Positions 1-5,572 of a stretch of 6,898 nucleotides of DNA are shown here, piece by piece. Numbering within the stretch: the stretch's first letter is position 1; each line of letters starts with the position of its first letter. The notes under the pieces were generated by a model. That model was not told where the DNA came from and did no database searches. It saw nothing but the letters and a program-made list of their open reading frames with translations. The stretch is from Lachnospiraceae bacterium UBA1066 (GTDB lineage Bacteria; Bacillota; Clostridia; Lachnospirales; Lachnospiraceae). The position numbers and the translations under genes were made by a program. Location: NCBI GenBank assembly GCA_002316215.1, contig DCDB01000223.1:1-6898 (forward strand), read 5' to 3'.

Positions 1-104
1 TCAAAACAGCTTCCATAGCCAGTTCTGCGGCGTCCTTTCAAAACAGCTTCCATGCCAGCTCTGCGGCGTCCTTTCAAAACAGCTTCTATAGCCAACTCTG
101 CGGC
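1..104. repeat. Tandem 36-37 bp intergenic repeat, about 2.8 copies, continuing off the left edge
   Basis: Three head-to-tail units start with CAAAACAGCTTC: unit 1 at 2-38 (37 bp), unit 2 at 39-74 (36 bp, one A missing in the CCATAGCC part) and unit 3 from 75 to about 104 (about three substitutions, then divergence). Units are directly adjacent with no spacers, so this is not a CRISPR array. A more decayed copy may follow at about 111-143 (GCCGCTTCC ... CTGCAGCCGACC), but that is weak. The mix of 37 and 36 bp units breaks any single reading frame, so I treat it as non-coding. It lies beyond the pgi terminator, between pgi and whatever gene is outside the window. Whether the unit recurs elsewhere in the genome cannot be seen here. 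Confidence 0.85.
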
Positions 105-144
105 AGCACTTTTTGAGCCGCTTCCGCGCCCTGCAGCCGACCGT

Positions 145-172
145 AAAAAAAGCCTCCCCTTGACGGGGAGGC
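145..172 (-). terminator. Rho-independent terminator of pgi
   Basis: On the minus strand an 8 bp GC-rich stem (GCCTCCCC / GGGGAGGC) with a 5-nt loop is followed directly by seven T residues. It begins 16 nt after the pgi stop codon. Stem, loop and U-tract are all textbook, so termination of pgi transcription here is very likely. Confidence 0.93.
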
Positions 173-187
173 CCTTTCTGTCTCAAA

Positions 188-1537
188 TTACAGTCTCTTC
201 GTCAGTTCATCGTGCTCTTTTTCAAAGCCGGGTTTCCCGAGAAGAGCAAACATATTATGCTTGTAGCTCTCAACACCGGGCTGATTAAACGGATTGACGC
301 CCAGAAGATAGCCGGATACGCCGCATTCAAACTCCATCATATAAAAAAGTTCGCCGAGCGAAGTCTCGTCAAGCTTCGGGACATTGATGCGAAGGTTCGG
401 GACACTGCCGTCCGTATGCGCAAGAAGAGTCCCGTTCATAGCGCATTTATTGACAAAATCCATGGTCTTTCCTGCCAGATAGTTCAGGCCGTCCAGATCA
501 CTGTCTTCTTTTTCAATCGTAATGTCATGAAGCGGTTCCTCCACATTGATGACGGTCTCAAACAGGATGCGCGCGCCCTCCTGGATATACTGTCCCATAG
601 AATGAAGATCCGTTGTAAGATCAACGGATGCCGGGAAAATGCCCTTGTTGTCCTTGCCTTCAGATTCGCCCTGCAGCTGCTTCCACCATTCAGCGACATA
701 ATGCAGACGCGGCTCGTAATTTGCCAGGATCTCGACGCCTTTGCCTTTTCTTAAGAGGATATTGCGGGCTGCCGCATATTTCAGGCTTTCATTTTCCTCA
801 AAATCGTTATTAATGCATTCTGCACGCATAGCAGCCGCGCCGGCCATCAGCTTATCAATATCCGCTCCTGCCACGGCAATCGGCAGAAGGCCGACAGCGG
901 TGAGAACAGAATAACGTCCGCCGACATCATCCGGAACGACAAATTCTTCATAGCCTTCCGCATCCGCTTCTGTCTTAAGCGCGCCGCGGGCTTTATCCGT
1001 CGTCGCGTAAATCCTTGCTGCCGCCTCTTCTTTTCCGTACTTCGCAATCAGTTTTTCTTTGAAAATGCGGAACGCGATCGACGGTTCCGTCGTTGTTCCC
1101 GATTTGGAAATGATGTTGATTGAGAAATCGCGGTCGCCGACGAGATCAATCAGGCCCTGAAGATAGGTCGGGCTGATGCTGTTGCCGCAATAATAGATTT
1201 CAGGCGTCTTGCGCGCTTCCTTCGTCATATTATTGTAGAAAACGCCTCTTAAGAAATCAATGGCCGCACGCGCGCCCAGATAGGAACCGCCGATGCCGAT
1301 AACAAGAAAGACCTCAGAATCCGACTGAACCTTTGCAGCCGCCTTCTTTATTCTGGCAAACTCTTCTTTATCATAATTTTCCGGAAGATCCACCCAGCCG
1401 AGGAAATCATTTCCGAGTCCTGTGCCTTTGACCAGCATTTCCCTGGCCGCCAGAATGCCCGGCTTAATCCCTGCAATCTCATCAGCCTTGATGAATTTTG
1501 AAGCTGTTGAATAATCAAACTTTACCATATCACTCAT
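188..1537 (-). CDS. pgi: Glucose-6-phosphate isomerase
   Basis: Cytosolic enzyme interconverting glucose 6-phosphate and fructose 6-phosphate in glycolysis and gluconeogenesis. The 449-residue product matches the usual length of the short bacterial (Bacillus-type) enzyme. The sequence shows the sugar-phosphate loop GIGGSYLGAR (81-90), the SIS-fold phosphate motif SKSGTTTEP (144-152), family signature 1 around DDVGGRYSVLTAVG (203-216), and signature 2 ending in NQPGVESYK (418-426). The expected catalytic residues are present: Glu291 (QGES), His312 (DLHSMGQ) and Lys426. The start is well supported by GGAGGAAG about 5 nt upstream (plus-strand 1542-1549) and by the N-terminus MSDMVKFDYS. It has its own promoter and terminator, so it is probably monocistronic. 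It diverges from the TSCPD gene. All key residues look intact. Confidence 0.98.
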   Translation of the reverse strand: MSDMVKFDYSTASKFIKADEIAGIKPGILAAREMLVKGTGLGNDFLGWVDLPENYDKEEFARIKKAAAKVQSDSEVFLVIGIGGSYLGARAAIDFLRGVFYNNMTKEARKTPEIYYCGNSISPTYLQGLIDLVGDRDFSINIISKSGTTTEPSIAFRIFKEKLIAKYGKEEAAARIYATTDKARGALKTEADAEGYEEFVVPDDVGGRYSVLTAVGLLPIAVAGADIDKLMAGAAAMRAECINNDFEENESLKYAAARNILLRKGKGVEILANYEPRLHYVAEWWKQLQGESEGKDNKGIFPASVDLTTDLHSMGQYIQEGARILFETVINVEEPLHDITIEKEDSDLDGLNYLAGKTMDFVNKCAMNGTLLAHTDGSVPNLRINVPKLDETSLGELFYMMEFECGVSGYLLGVNPFNQPGVESYKHNMFALLGKPGFEKEHDELTKRL

Positions 1538-1567
1538 TTTACTTCCTCCAATTTAAATACCGATAGT

Positions 1568-1581
1568 TGTATTCATTTACA
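1568..1581. promoter_or_regulatory. cre-like near-palindrome in the pgi leader (tentative)
   Basis: On the minus strand, TGTAAATGAATACA fits the CcpA operator consensus TGWAANCGNTNWCA at 12 of 14 positions; the mismatches include the C of the normally conserved central CG. It lies in the predicted pgi 5' leader, downstream of the predicted transcription start near 1588, where a bound protein could act as a roadblock. The loss of the central CG makes this a weak candidate. Confidence 0.22.
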
Positions 1582-1594
1582 GGAAATCAATTAC

Positions 1595-1623
1595 AGTATA
1601 ACGAAAAAGCATTCCGTATTCAA
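1595..1623 (-). promoter_or_regulatory. Sigma-A-type promoter of pgi
   Basis: Minus-strand -35 TTGAAT (1618-1623) and -10 TATACT (1595-1600) are separated by 17 bp. Each hexamer differs from consensus at one or two positions. The predicted start near 1588 gives a leader of about 50 nt before the pgi start codon. Confidence 0.75.
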
Positions 1624-1632
1624 GGTAAAATA

Positions 1633-1641
1633 TGGTATAAT
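1633..1641 (+). promoter_or_regulatory. Extended -10 promoter of the TSCPD gene
   Basis: TGGTATAAT contains a perfect -10 (TATAAT, 1636-1641) with the TGn extension at 1633-1635. No good -35 hexamer is visible at 16-18 bp, which is usual for extended -10 promoters. The predicted start is near 1648, so the leader is short (about 18 nt) and the GGAGG site (1654-1658) lies just inside the transcript. This core lies only 12 bp beyond the pgi -35 element. Confidence 0.7.
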
Positions 1642-1665
1642 GCGCCCATATGCGGAGGTAAAGAC

Positions 1666-1914
1666 ATGAATTATACATATAAAACACACGGAACCTGCTC
1701 AACCGCCATTCATTTTGACATCGAAGACGGGAAGCTGGAAAATGTACACTTTGACAATGGCTGCGACGGCAATCTTCAGGGAATCGGCCGCCTGGTCGAA
1801 GGAATGGACGTCAGCGAATGCATTAAGAAACTCGAAGGCATCCGCTGCGATTATAAAAGCACATCCTGCCCTGATCAGCTGGCCCGCGCCCTGAAATCCG
1901 TTTCGCAAAATTAA
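1666..1914 (+). CDS. TSCPD domain-containing protein (TIGR03905-like)
   Basis: An 82-residue soluble protein of a small clostridial family named for the TSCPD motif, seen here at residues 66-70 (STSCPDQLA). The same domain is known at the C-terminus of some class II ribonucleotide reductases; as a stand-alone protein its function is not established. Five cysteines (11, 33, 52, 61, 68) are spread along the chain, including NGCDGN (31-36) and the TSCPD cysteine, which suggests metal binding or redox chemistry, but that is inference. I chose the ATG at 1666 over an upstream in-frame ATG at 1567 because GGAGG lies 7 nt before it (1654-1658). The extended -10 promoter also lies inside the longer reading, and the family is about this length. 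It diverges from pgi and converges on the beta-CASP gene. Confidence 0.88.
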   Translation: MNYTYKTHGTCSTAIHFDIEDGKLENVHFDNGCDGNLQGIGRLVEGMDVSECIKKLEGIRCDYKSTSCPDQLARALKSVSQN

Positions 1915-1919
1915 TTCTC

Positions 1920-1969
1920 AATTCCGGACCGTTTCCGCAAGATGCGGCGCGCGCCCGGAATTTCATTTT
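1920..1969. terminator. Dyad between convergent genes, probable terminator
   Basis: An 8 bp perfect inverted repeat (AATTCCGG at 1920-1927, CCGGAATT at 1955-1962) encloses a second small hairpin (CCGC AAGAT GCGG, 1935-1947). The plus side continues into TTTCATTTT. It sits in the 65 bp gap between the TSCPD gene and the convergent beta-CASP gene, so it may serve one or both. The U-tract is interrupted on plus and poorer on minus, so its strength is uncertain. Confidence 0.55.
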
Positions 1970-1979
1970 CCGTGAAAGC

Positions 1980-3602
1980 TTATTTTTCCCACTTGTCGCA
2001 GAGGGCCGCAAGCTGATCTGCAAAATGTGCAAGATCCTTGTTGGCCATGCCCTGCCTGCTGCGGACGAGCGCCGTCAGGCGCTGCGCCGTGCTGACAAGA
2101 CGTGCATAAGGCCCGGACATCTGGGAAGCTGATTTCGGAAGCGGGTTTCCATTCTCGTCTTTCCTGACAAACGGTATCCCCTGCGTTTCCTTAAGGCAGA
2201 CGTTCGCAGTCAGGTCGTACACCGTGCCCGAATACGGTTCCATAACGTCCCAGCCGAGCTTTTCCTTTAAAAGATCCCCGAACGGCCCGACCACTGTATC
2301 GTCTCCATGCACGACAAAGACTTTCTTCGGTTTTTCTTTGAAGCCTGAGGCCCAGGCGAGCAGCCCCTCACGGTCTGCATGTCCTGAAACACCTGGCAGT
2401 TCGCAGATTTCCGCTGCCACAGTAATCGGCTCACTGAATAGGGTCACTTCTTTTCTTCCGTTTAAAAGTTCACGGCCGAGCGTTCCTTCCGCCTGGTATC
2501 CGACAAAAAGAATAGTGGATTCAGGTCTCCAGAGGTTATGTTTAAGGTGATGCTTGATCCGGCCCGCTTCGCACATACCGCTTGCGGAGAGAATGATTTT
2601 TACATTGTTATCAAAATTGATTTCTTTCGATTCTTCCGGGGTAGACGCAAGCCGCAGGCCTTCAAACTGAATCGGGTTGATTCCTTTTGCGATCAGATCC
2701 GCCGCCTCTTCGTCAAAACAATCCGACGTATGTTCGTTGAAAACTCCCGTAGCCTTGGCGGCAAGGGGGCTGTCGACATAAACTTCAAAACCGTCATGGC
2801 CCTTTATCAGCTTCTGTTCCTTTATCTGACGGATAAAATAAAGCATTTCCTGAGTACGTCCGACGGCAAATGAAGGAACGACGAGATTTCCGCCGCGGTC
2901 AAATGTCCTTTGGATAATTTTTGCGAGCTCTGTAACGTAATCGACTCTCGGGCCGTGGCTGCGGTCGCCGTAGGTTGATTCAATCAGGAGATAATCCGCA
3001 TCCTCAACCTTCTGCGGATCGCGGATCAGCGGCTGATTAAGATTTCCTATATCACCGGAAAAAACGATTTTCGTTTCTTTTCCGTCTTCCGTTACCCAGA
3101 CCTCTATCGCGGAAGACCCCAGAAGATGTCCGACATCCGTAAAACGGAGGCGGATGCCCGGGCAGATATCATAGACCGTGTCATAATCGAATTCCCTGAA
3201 GCGCTGCAGGATTTTCTGTGCGTCTTCCGTTGTATAAACAGGTACAAACGGTTCTCTTCCCTGCCTTTTCCCCTTCCTGTTCCGCCATTCCGCCTCGAAT
3301 TCCTGTATATGGGCGGAATCCAAAAGCATGATACCGCAGAGGTCGCAGGTGGCTTTTGTTGCCAGGATATCGCCCTTAAATCCCTGCACCGCAAGCAGCG
3401 GCAGGTTCCCCGTATGATCGATGTGGGCGTGTGTGACAAAAACATAATCCAGCTCCGACGGGCTTACCGGAAGAGGTGTATTTTCAAATGTATTCGTTCC
3501 CTGCTCCATGCCGTAGTCAATAAGAATCTTTTTTCCCGCAGCTTCCAGATAGTGACAGCTTCCGGTTACTTCATGATCCGCTCCGATAAATGTCAGACGC
3601 AT
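1980..3602 (-). CDS. Beta-CASP family MBL-fold metallo-hydrolase (probable RNA-processing enzyme)
   Basis: A 540-residue cytosolic protein of the metallo-beta-lactamase/beta-CASP class, related to bacterial and archaeal CPSF-like ribonucleases. The zinc site is complete: HAHIDH (58-63), the GH of DVGHLLGSS (His159), and SGDIG (Asp184). Beta-CASP marks follow: motif A ESTYGDR (Glu208), the motif B region SASGMCEAGRIKHHL (339-353), SGHAD (His408) and VVHGD (His432). Residues from about 470 on form a charged, mostly helical tail beyond the catalytic core, so the protein is longer than minimal family members. No signal peptide or membrane segment is seen. The start is supported by GGGAGG 6 nt upstream (plus-strand 3609-3614). 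Nuclease activity is inferred from the family; the substrate is unknown. It is monocistronic by context, divergent from murG. Confidence 0.92.
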   Translation of the reverse strand: MRLTFIGADHEVTGSCHYLEAAGKKILIDYGMEQGTNTFENTPLPVSPSELDYVFVTHAHIDHTGNLPLLAVQGFKGDILATKATCDLCGIMLLDSAHIQEFEAEWRNRKGKRQGREPFVPVYTTEDAQKILQRFREFDYDTVYDICPGIRLRFTDVGHLLGSSAIEVWVTEDGKETKIVFSGDIGNLNQPLIRDPQKVEDADYLLIESTYGDRSHGPRVDYVTELAKIIQRTFDRGGNLVVPSFAVGRTQEMLYFIRQIKEQKLIKGHDGFEVYVDSPLAAKATGVFNEHTSDCFDEEAADLIAKGINPIQFEGLRLASTPEESKEINFDNNVKIILSASGMCEAGRIKHHLKHNLWRPESTILFVGYQAEGTLGRELLNGRKEVTLFSEPITVAAEICELPGVSGHADREGLLAWASGFKEKPKKVFVVHGDDTVVGPFGDLLKEKLGWDVMEPYSGTVYDLTANVCLKETQGIPFVRKDENGNPLPKSASQMSGPYARLVSTAQRLTALVRSRQGMANKDLAHFADQLAALCDKWEK

Positions 3603-3650
3603 CCTGTGCCTCCCGCTTATTATGTCATCCCGTGCCGTGCTTTATTCCTC

Positions 3651-3680
3651 ATCGTACCTGCAGCAATCGCCATATCACAA
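3651..3680 (-). promoter_or_regulatory. Candidate promoter of the beta-CASP gene
   Basis: Minus-strand TTGTGA (3675-3680) and TACGAT (3651-3656) are 18 bp apart and would start transcription near 3644, about 40 nt before the start codon. The hexamers are only moderate. A TATAAT further upstream (3700-3705, minus) lacks a good -35. This is the best of weak options. Confidence 0.33.
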
Positions 3681-3709
3681 TTGCAAAATAAAAGAAAATA
3701 TTATATATT
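3681..3709 (+). promoter_or_regulatory. Probable promoter of murG
   Basis: TTGCAA (-35, 3681-3686), a 17 bp AT-rich spacer and TATATT (-10, 3704-3709) predict a start near 3716 and a leader of about 78 nt before murG. The in-frame ATG at 3716 would fall at the transcript's first base, which argues against it as the murG start. Confidence 0.6.
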
Positions 3710-3793
3710 GTATTCATGGCGGATCTGCATTTTCCGTTTCGGTCGGTCCGGCATCCTTATGTTTCTATCATATCACAAATTAAGAAGGTCCGT

Positions 3794-4864
3794 ATGAAAA
3801 AAATCGTTCTTACCGGCGGGGGCACCGCCGGACACGTAACGCCCAATATCGCCCTTATTCCGCGTCTGACTGCTCTTGGCTACGAAATCAGCTACATCGG
3901 TTCCTTTGACGGAATTGAGAAGAAGCTTATCGAAGACTATAAAATCCCCTACTACGGCATTTCGACCGGAAAGTTCCGCCGCTATTTTGACCTCAAAAAC
4001 CTGACCGACCCGTTCAGAGTCATGAAGGGTGTAAGTGACGCAAAAAAGATCCTTCAGGATATCGATCCGGACATTGTGTTTTCCAAGGGCGGCTTCGTTT
4101 CCGTCCCGGTCGTCCGGGCTGCGCACAGTCTTCACATTCCGATCATTTCGCACGAATCCGACATTACGCCGGGCCTTGCGAACAAGCTCTGCGTCCCGAT
4201 GGCCGATCTGATCTGCTGCAATTTTCCTGAGACCCTAAACGATCTCCCGAAGAAAAAGGCCGTTCTTACCGGAACGCCGATCCGCGAGGAACTGAAACAC
4301 GGTGACAGAAATGCGGCTCTTGCCTTTACCGGCCTTTCGGGAAAGCGCCCGGTCATCATGGTCATCGGCGGCTCCCTCGGAGCGACGCCGATCAACAATT
4401 CCGTCCGTGCCGCTCTTCCTGAGCTTCTCAAGGACTTTGACGTCATTCATCTCTGCGGAAAAGGAAAGCTGGATGAAAGCCTGAACGGTACGGAAGGGTA
4501 CCGCCAGTACGAATATATCAAGAAAGAACTGCCGGATCTTTTTGCCCTGGCGGATCTCGTCATTTCACGTGCCGGTGCAAATGCCATCTGCGAAATTTCA
4601 ACGCTGCATAAGCCGAATCTTCTGATTCCGCTGTCTGCAAAAGCAAGCCGCGGCGACCAGATCCTGAATGCGCAGAGCTTCAAGCGCCAGGGCTTCTCCC
4701 GCGTCATCCAGGAAGAGGAATTGTCCACTCCTTCCCTGACGAACGCCGTGAAGGAACTCTACGATCACAGGCAGAGCTACATCGACGCCATGGAAAAGAG
4801 TGAACATACCGATTCGATTTCAACTGTCATAAAGCTTATTGAAGAGCACCGCCTGCAGCGCTGA
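3794..4864 (+). CDS. murG: MurG: UDP-GlcNAc--lipid I N-acetylglucosamine transferase
   Basis: Membrane-associated GT-B glycosyltransferase that adds GlcNAc to lipid I, making lipid II for peptidoglycan. The 356-residue chain has the N-domain glycine loop GGGTAGHVTPN (8-18, with His14), the SHESD segment (119-123), the C-domain loop GGSLGA (192-197), the donor-site SRAGANAICE (258-267) and the RGDQILNA segment (286-293, equivalent to the DRQQYWNA region of the E. coli enzyme). Length and motifs match intact clostridial MurG. I chose the ATG at 3794, preceded by AAGAAGG (3782-3788), over the in-frame ATG at 3716. The 26 residues that start would add have no family counterpart and begin at the predicted transcription start. 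No other division or cell-wall genes are adjacent, so this copy lies outside a dcw cluster. Its 3' end overlaps the convergent HIT gene by 29 bp. Confidence 0.95.
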   Translation: MKKIVLTGGGTAGHVTPNIALIPRLTALGYEISYIGSFDGIEKKLIEDYKIPYYGISTGKFRRYFDLKNLTDPFRVMKGVSDAKKILQDIDPDIVFSKGGFVSVPVVRAAHSLHIPIISHESDITPGLANKLCVPMADLICCNFPETLNDLPKKKAVLTGTPIREELKHGDRNAALAFTGLSGKRPVIMVIGGSLGATPINNSVRAALPELLKDFDVIHLCGKGKLDESLNGTEGYRQYEYIKKELPDLFALADLVISRAGANAICEISTLHKPNLLIPLSAKASRGDQILNAQSFKRQGFSRVIQEEELSTPSLTNAVKELYDHRQSYIDAMEKSEHTDSISTVIKLIEEHRLQR

Positions 4865-5258
4865 ACGCGGAAAGGATTTCATTTTTCGCCTCTTCCGTCA
4901 GTTTTCCGGGCTTCCAGCCGACCATGCCGCCGTCATTCTTGTAACGCGGAATGATGTGGATGTGAAAATGAAAGACCGTCTGGCCGGCCGCTTCTTTGTT
5001 ATTCTGGACAATATTCAATCCGTCGCAGCCCATGGCTTCCGTCATGCGTGCTGCGACTTTTTTTGCCAGGATAAAAGCTTTTTCAAGAAGCTCATCCGGT
5101 ATTTCATAGACATCGGCGTAATGTTTCTTCGGAAGAATCAGGCAGTGCCCCTTCGTCGCCGGATTGGCATCCAGAATGACGCGGAAGTCCTCATCCTCAT
5201 AAAGTGTAGCCGTGGGAATTTCCCCGTTTGCGAGTTTACAGAAAATGCAGTCTGACAT
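4836..5258 (-). CDS. HIT family (Hint-type) nucleotide-binding hydrolase
   Basis: A 140-residue cytosolic histidine-triad protein. The signature HFHIHIIP places the triad at His97, His99 and His101. The N-terminal CIFC pair (Cys4, Cys7), together with His46 and the first triad histidine, fits the zinc-binding form of the Hint branch. NIVQNNKEAAGQTVFHFHIH (82-101) matches the nucleotide-contact region. Family members hydrolyse AMP-linked substrates such as nucleoside phosphoramidates or adenylates; the true substrate here is unknown. The start is supported by AAAGGAGG 5 nt upstream (plus-strand 5264-5271) and by the typical MSDCIFC beginning. It lies 57 bp after the BrnA-like remnant on the same strand, with no clear own promoter, so it may be transcribed with rhomboid. 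The last eight codons and stop overlap the end of murG. Confidence 0.95.
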   Translation of the reverse strand: MSDCIFCKLANGEIPTATLYEDEDFRVILDANPATKGHCLILPKKHYADVYEIPDELLEKAFILAKKVAARMTEAMGCDGLNIVQNNKEAAGQTVFHFHIHIIPRYKNDGGMVGWKPGKLTEEAKNEILSAFSAAGGALQ

Positions 5259-5270
5259 AATTGCCTCCTT

Positions 5271-5284
5271 TTCCCTGCAGGGAA
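5271..5284. promoter_or_regulatory. 14 bp perfect palindrome before the HIT gene
   Basis: TTCCCTGCAGGGAA is perfectly self-complementary with no loop, so it looks more like a dimer-bound DNA site than an RNA hairpin. It directly abuts the HIT ribosome-binding site. It could be an operator, but no promoter is evident close by and chance cannot be excluded. Confidence 0.3.
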
Positions 5285-5315
5285 TGCATGATGATTTTTA
5301 AACCCGTACGTCATG

Positions 5316-5550
5316 TTACAAATTCTTTTTTATTGTTTCCGGATCGCAAAGAGCATTTTCGAAGATTCTGGCCAGTACACTGGTGTAACCTTTTCCCAGG
5401 GCCTTAGCCGTTTTAAGCGATTGCGAAGAAAGCCTTATCGTTACAGTTTCCTTCCTGCGTTCATCTTGCTTTGCTTTTGAAATCCTGTGAAAACTTTTAA
5501 GCTGTTCCGCATCAAGTTCCGGTGAATCCTCATCAAAATTTGACAGTCAA
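5316..5550 (-). pseudogene. BrnA-like (type II) antitoxin remnant without in-frame start; toxin gene absent
   Basis: An open minus-strand frame from 5546 to the TAA at 5316-5318 encodes 76 residues and looks like real protein. It has an acidic DEDSPELDAEQL start, a basic KAKQDERRKE segment, then the ribbon-helix-helix part ETVTIRLSSQSL followed by GKGYTSVLARIFENAL. This order (PEL..EQL, RRK.TVTIRL, GKGY..VL.R) is that of BrnA-type antitoxins, which repress their own operon and neutralise the BrnT RNase toxin. The frame contains no ATG, GTG or TTG, and a TGA lies just upstream at 5547-5549. A TTG at 5548-5550 would give MTVKF and then run directly into the DEDSPEL frame if one T of the TTTT run (5535-5538) were absent. 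No Shine-Dalgarno site precedes that TTG. No BrnT-like gene is upstream, where rhomboid ends 22 nt away. Most likely a decayed solitary antitoxin; a sequencing error, CTG start or recoding are alternatives. Confidence 0.66.
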
Positions 5551-5572
5551 AAAGACGGAATATGATACCTGC

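Noticed and set aside
1..104. Possible CRISPR array
   Set aside because: Repeat units are directly adjacent with no unique spacers and no cas genes.
1..186. 61-residue minus-strand ORF with repeated SCFERTPQ peptide
   Set aside because: It crosses the pgi terminator and is produced by the tandem DNA repeat; units of 36 and 37 bp would not keep one frame, and there is no ribosome site or homologous domain.
212..754. 180-residue plus-strand ORF
   Set aside because: Antisense shadow of pgi, which has full family motifs; no ribosome site and no recognisable domain.
1538..1594. Riboswitch or attenuator in the pgi leader
   Set aside because: The leader is only about 50 nt, AT-rich, and shows no stable stem or alternative terminator.
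3716..3793. N-terminal extension of MurG from an upstream in-frame ATG
   Set aside because: That ATG falls at the predicted transcription start, has no ribosome site, and the added residues precede the conserved MKKIVLTGGGTAGH start.
3126..3797. 223-residue plus-strand ORF
   Set aside because: Mostly antisense to the beta-CASP gene, continuing through the divergent promoter region; composition does not look like a protein.
4839..5255. 138-residue plus-strand ORF opposite the HIT gene
   Set aside because: Antisense shadow; the minus strand carries the complete HIT family signature.
5443..5535. Short minus-strand ORF starting at the ATG inside GATGAGG
   Set aside because: It is in a different frame from the conserved antitoxin residues, has only about 31 codons, lacks a ribosome site and resembles nothing.
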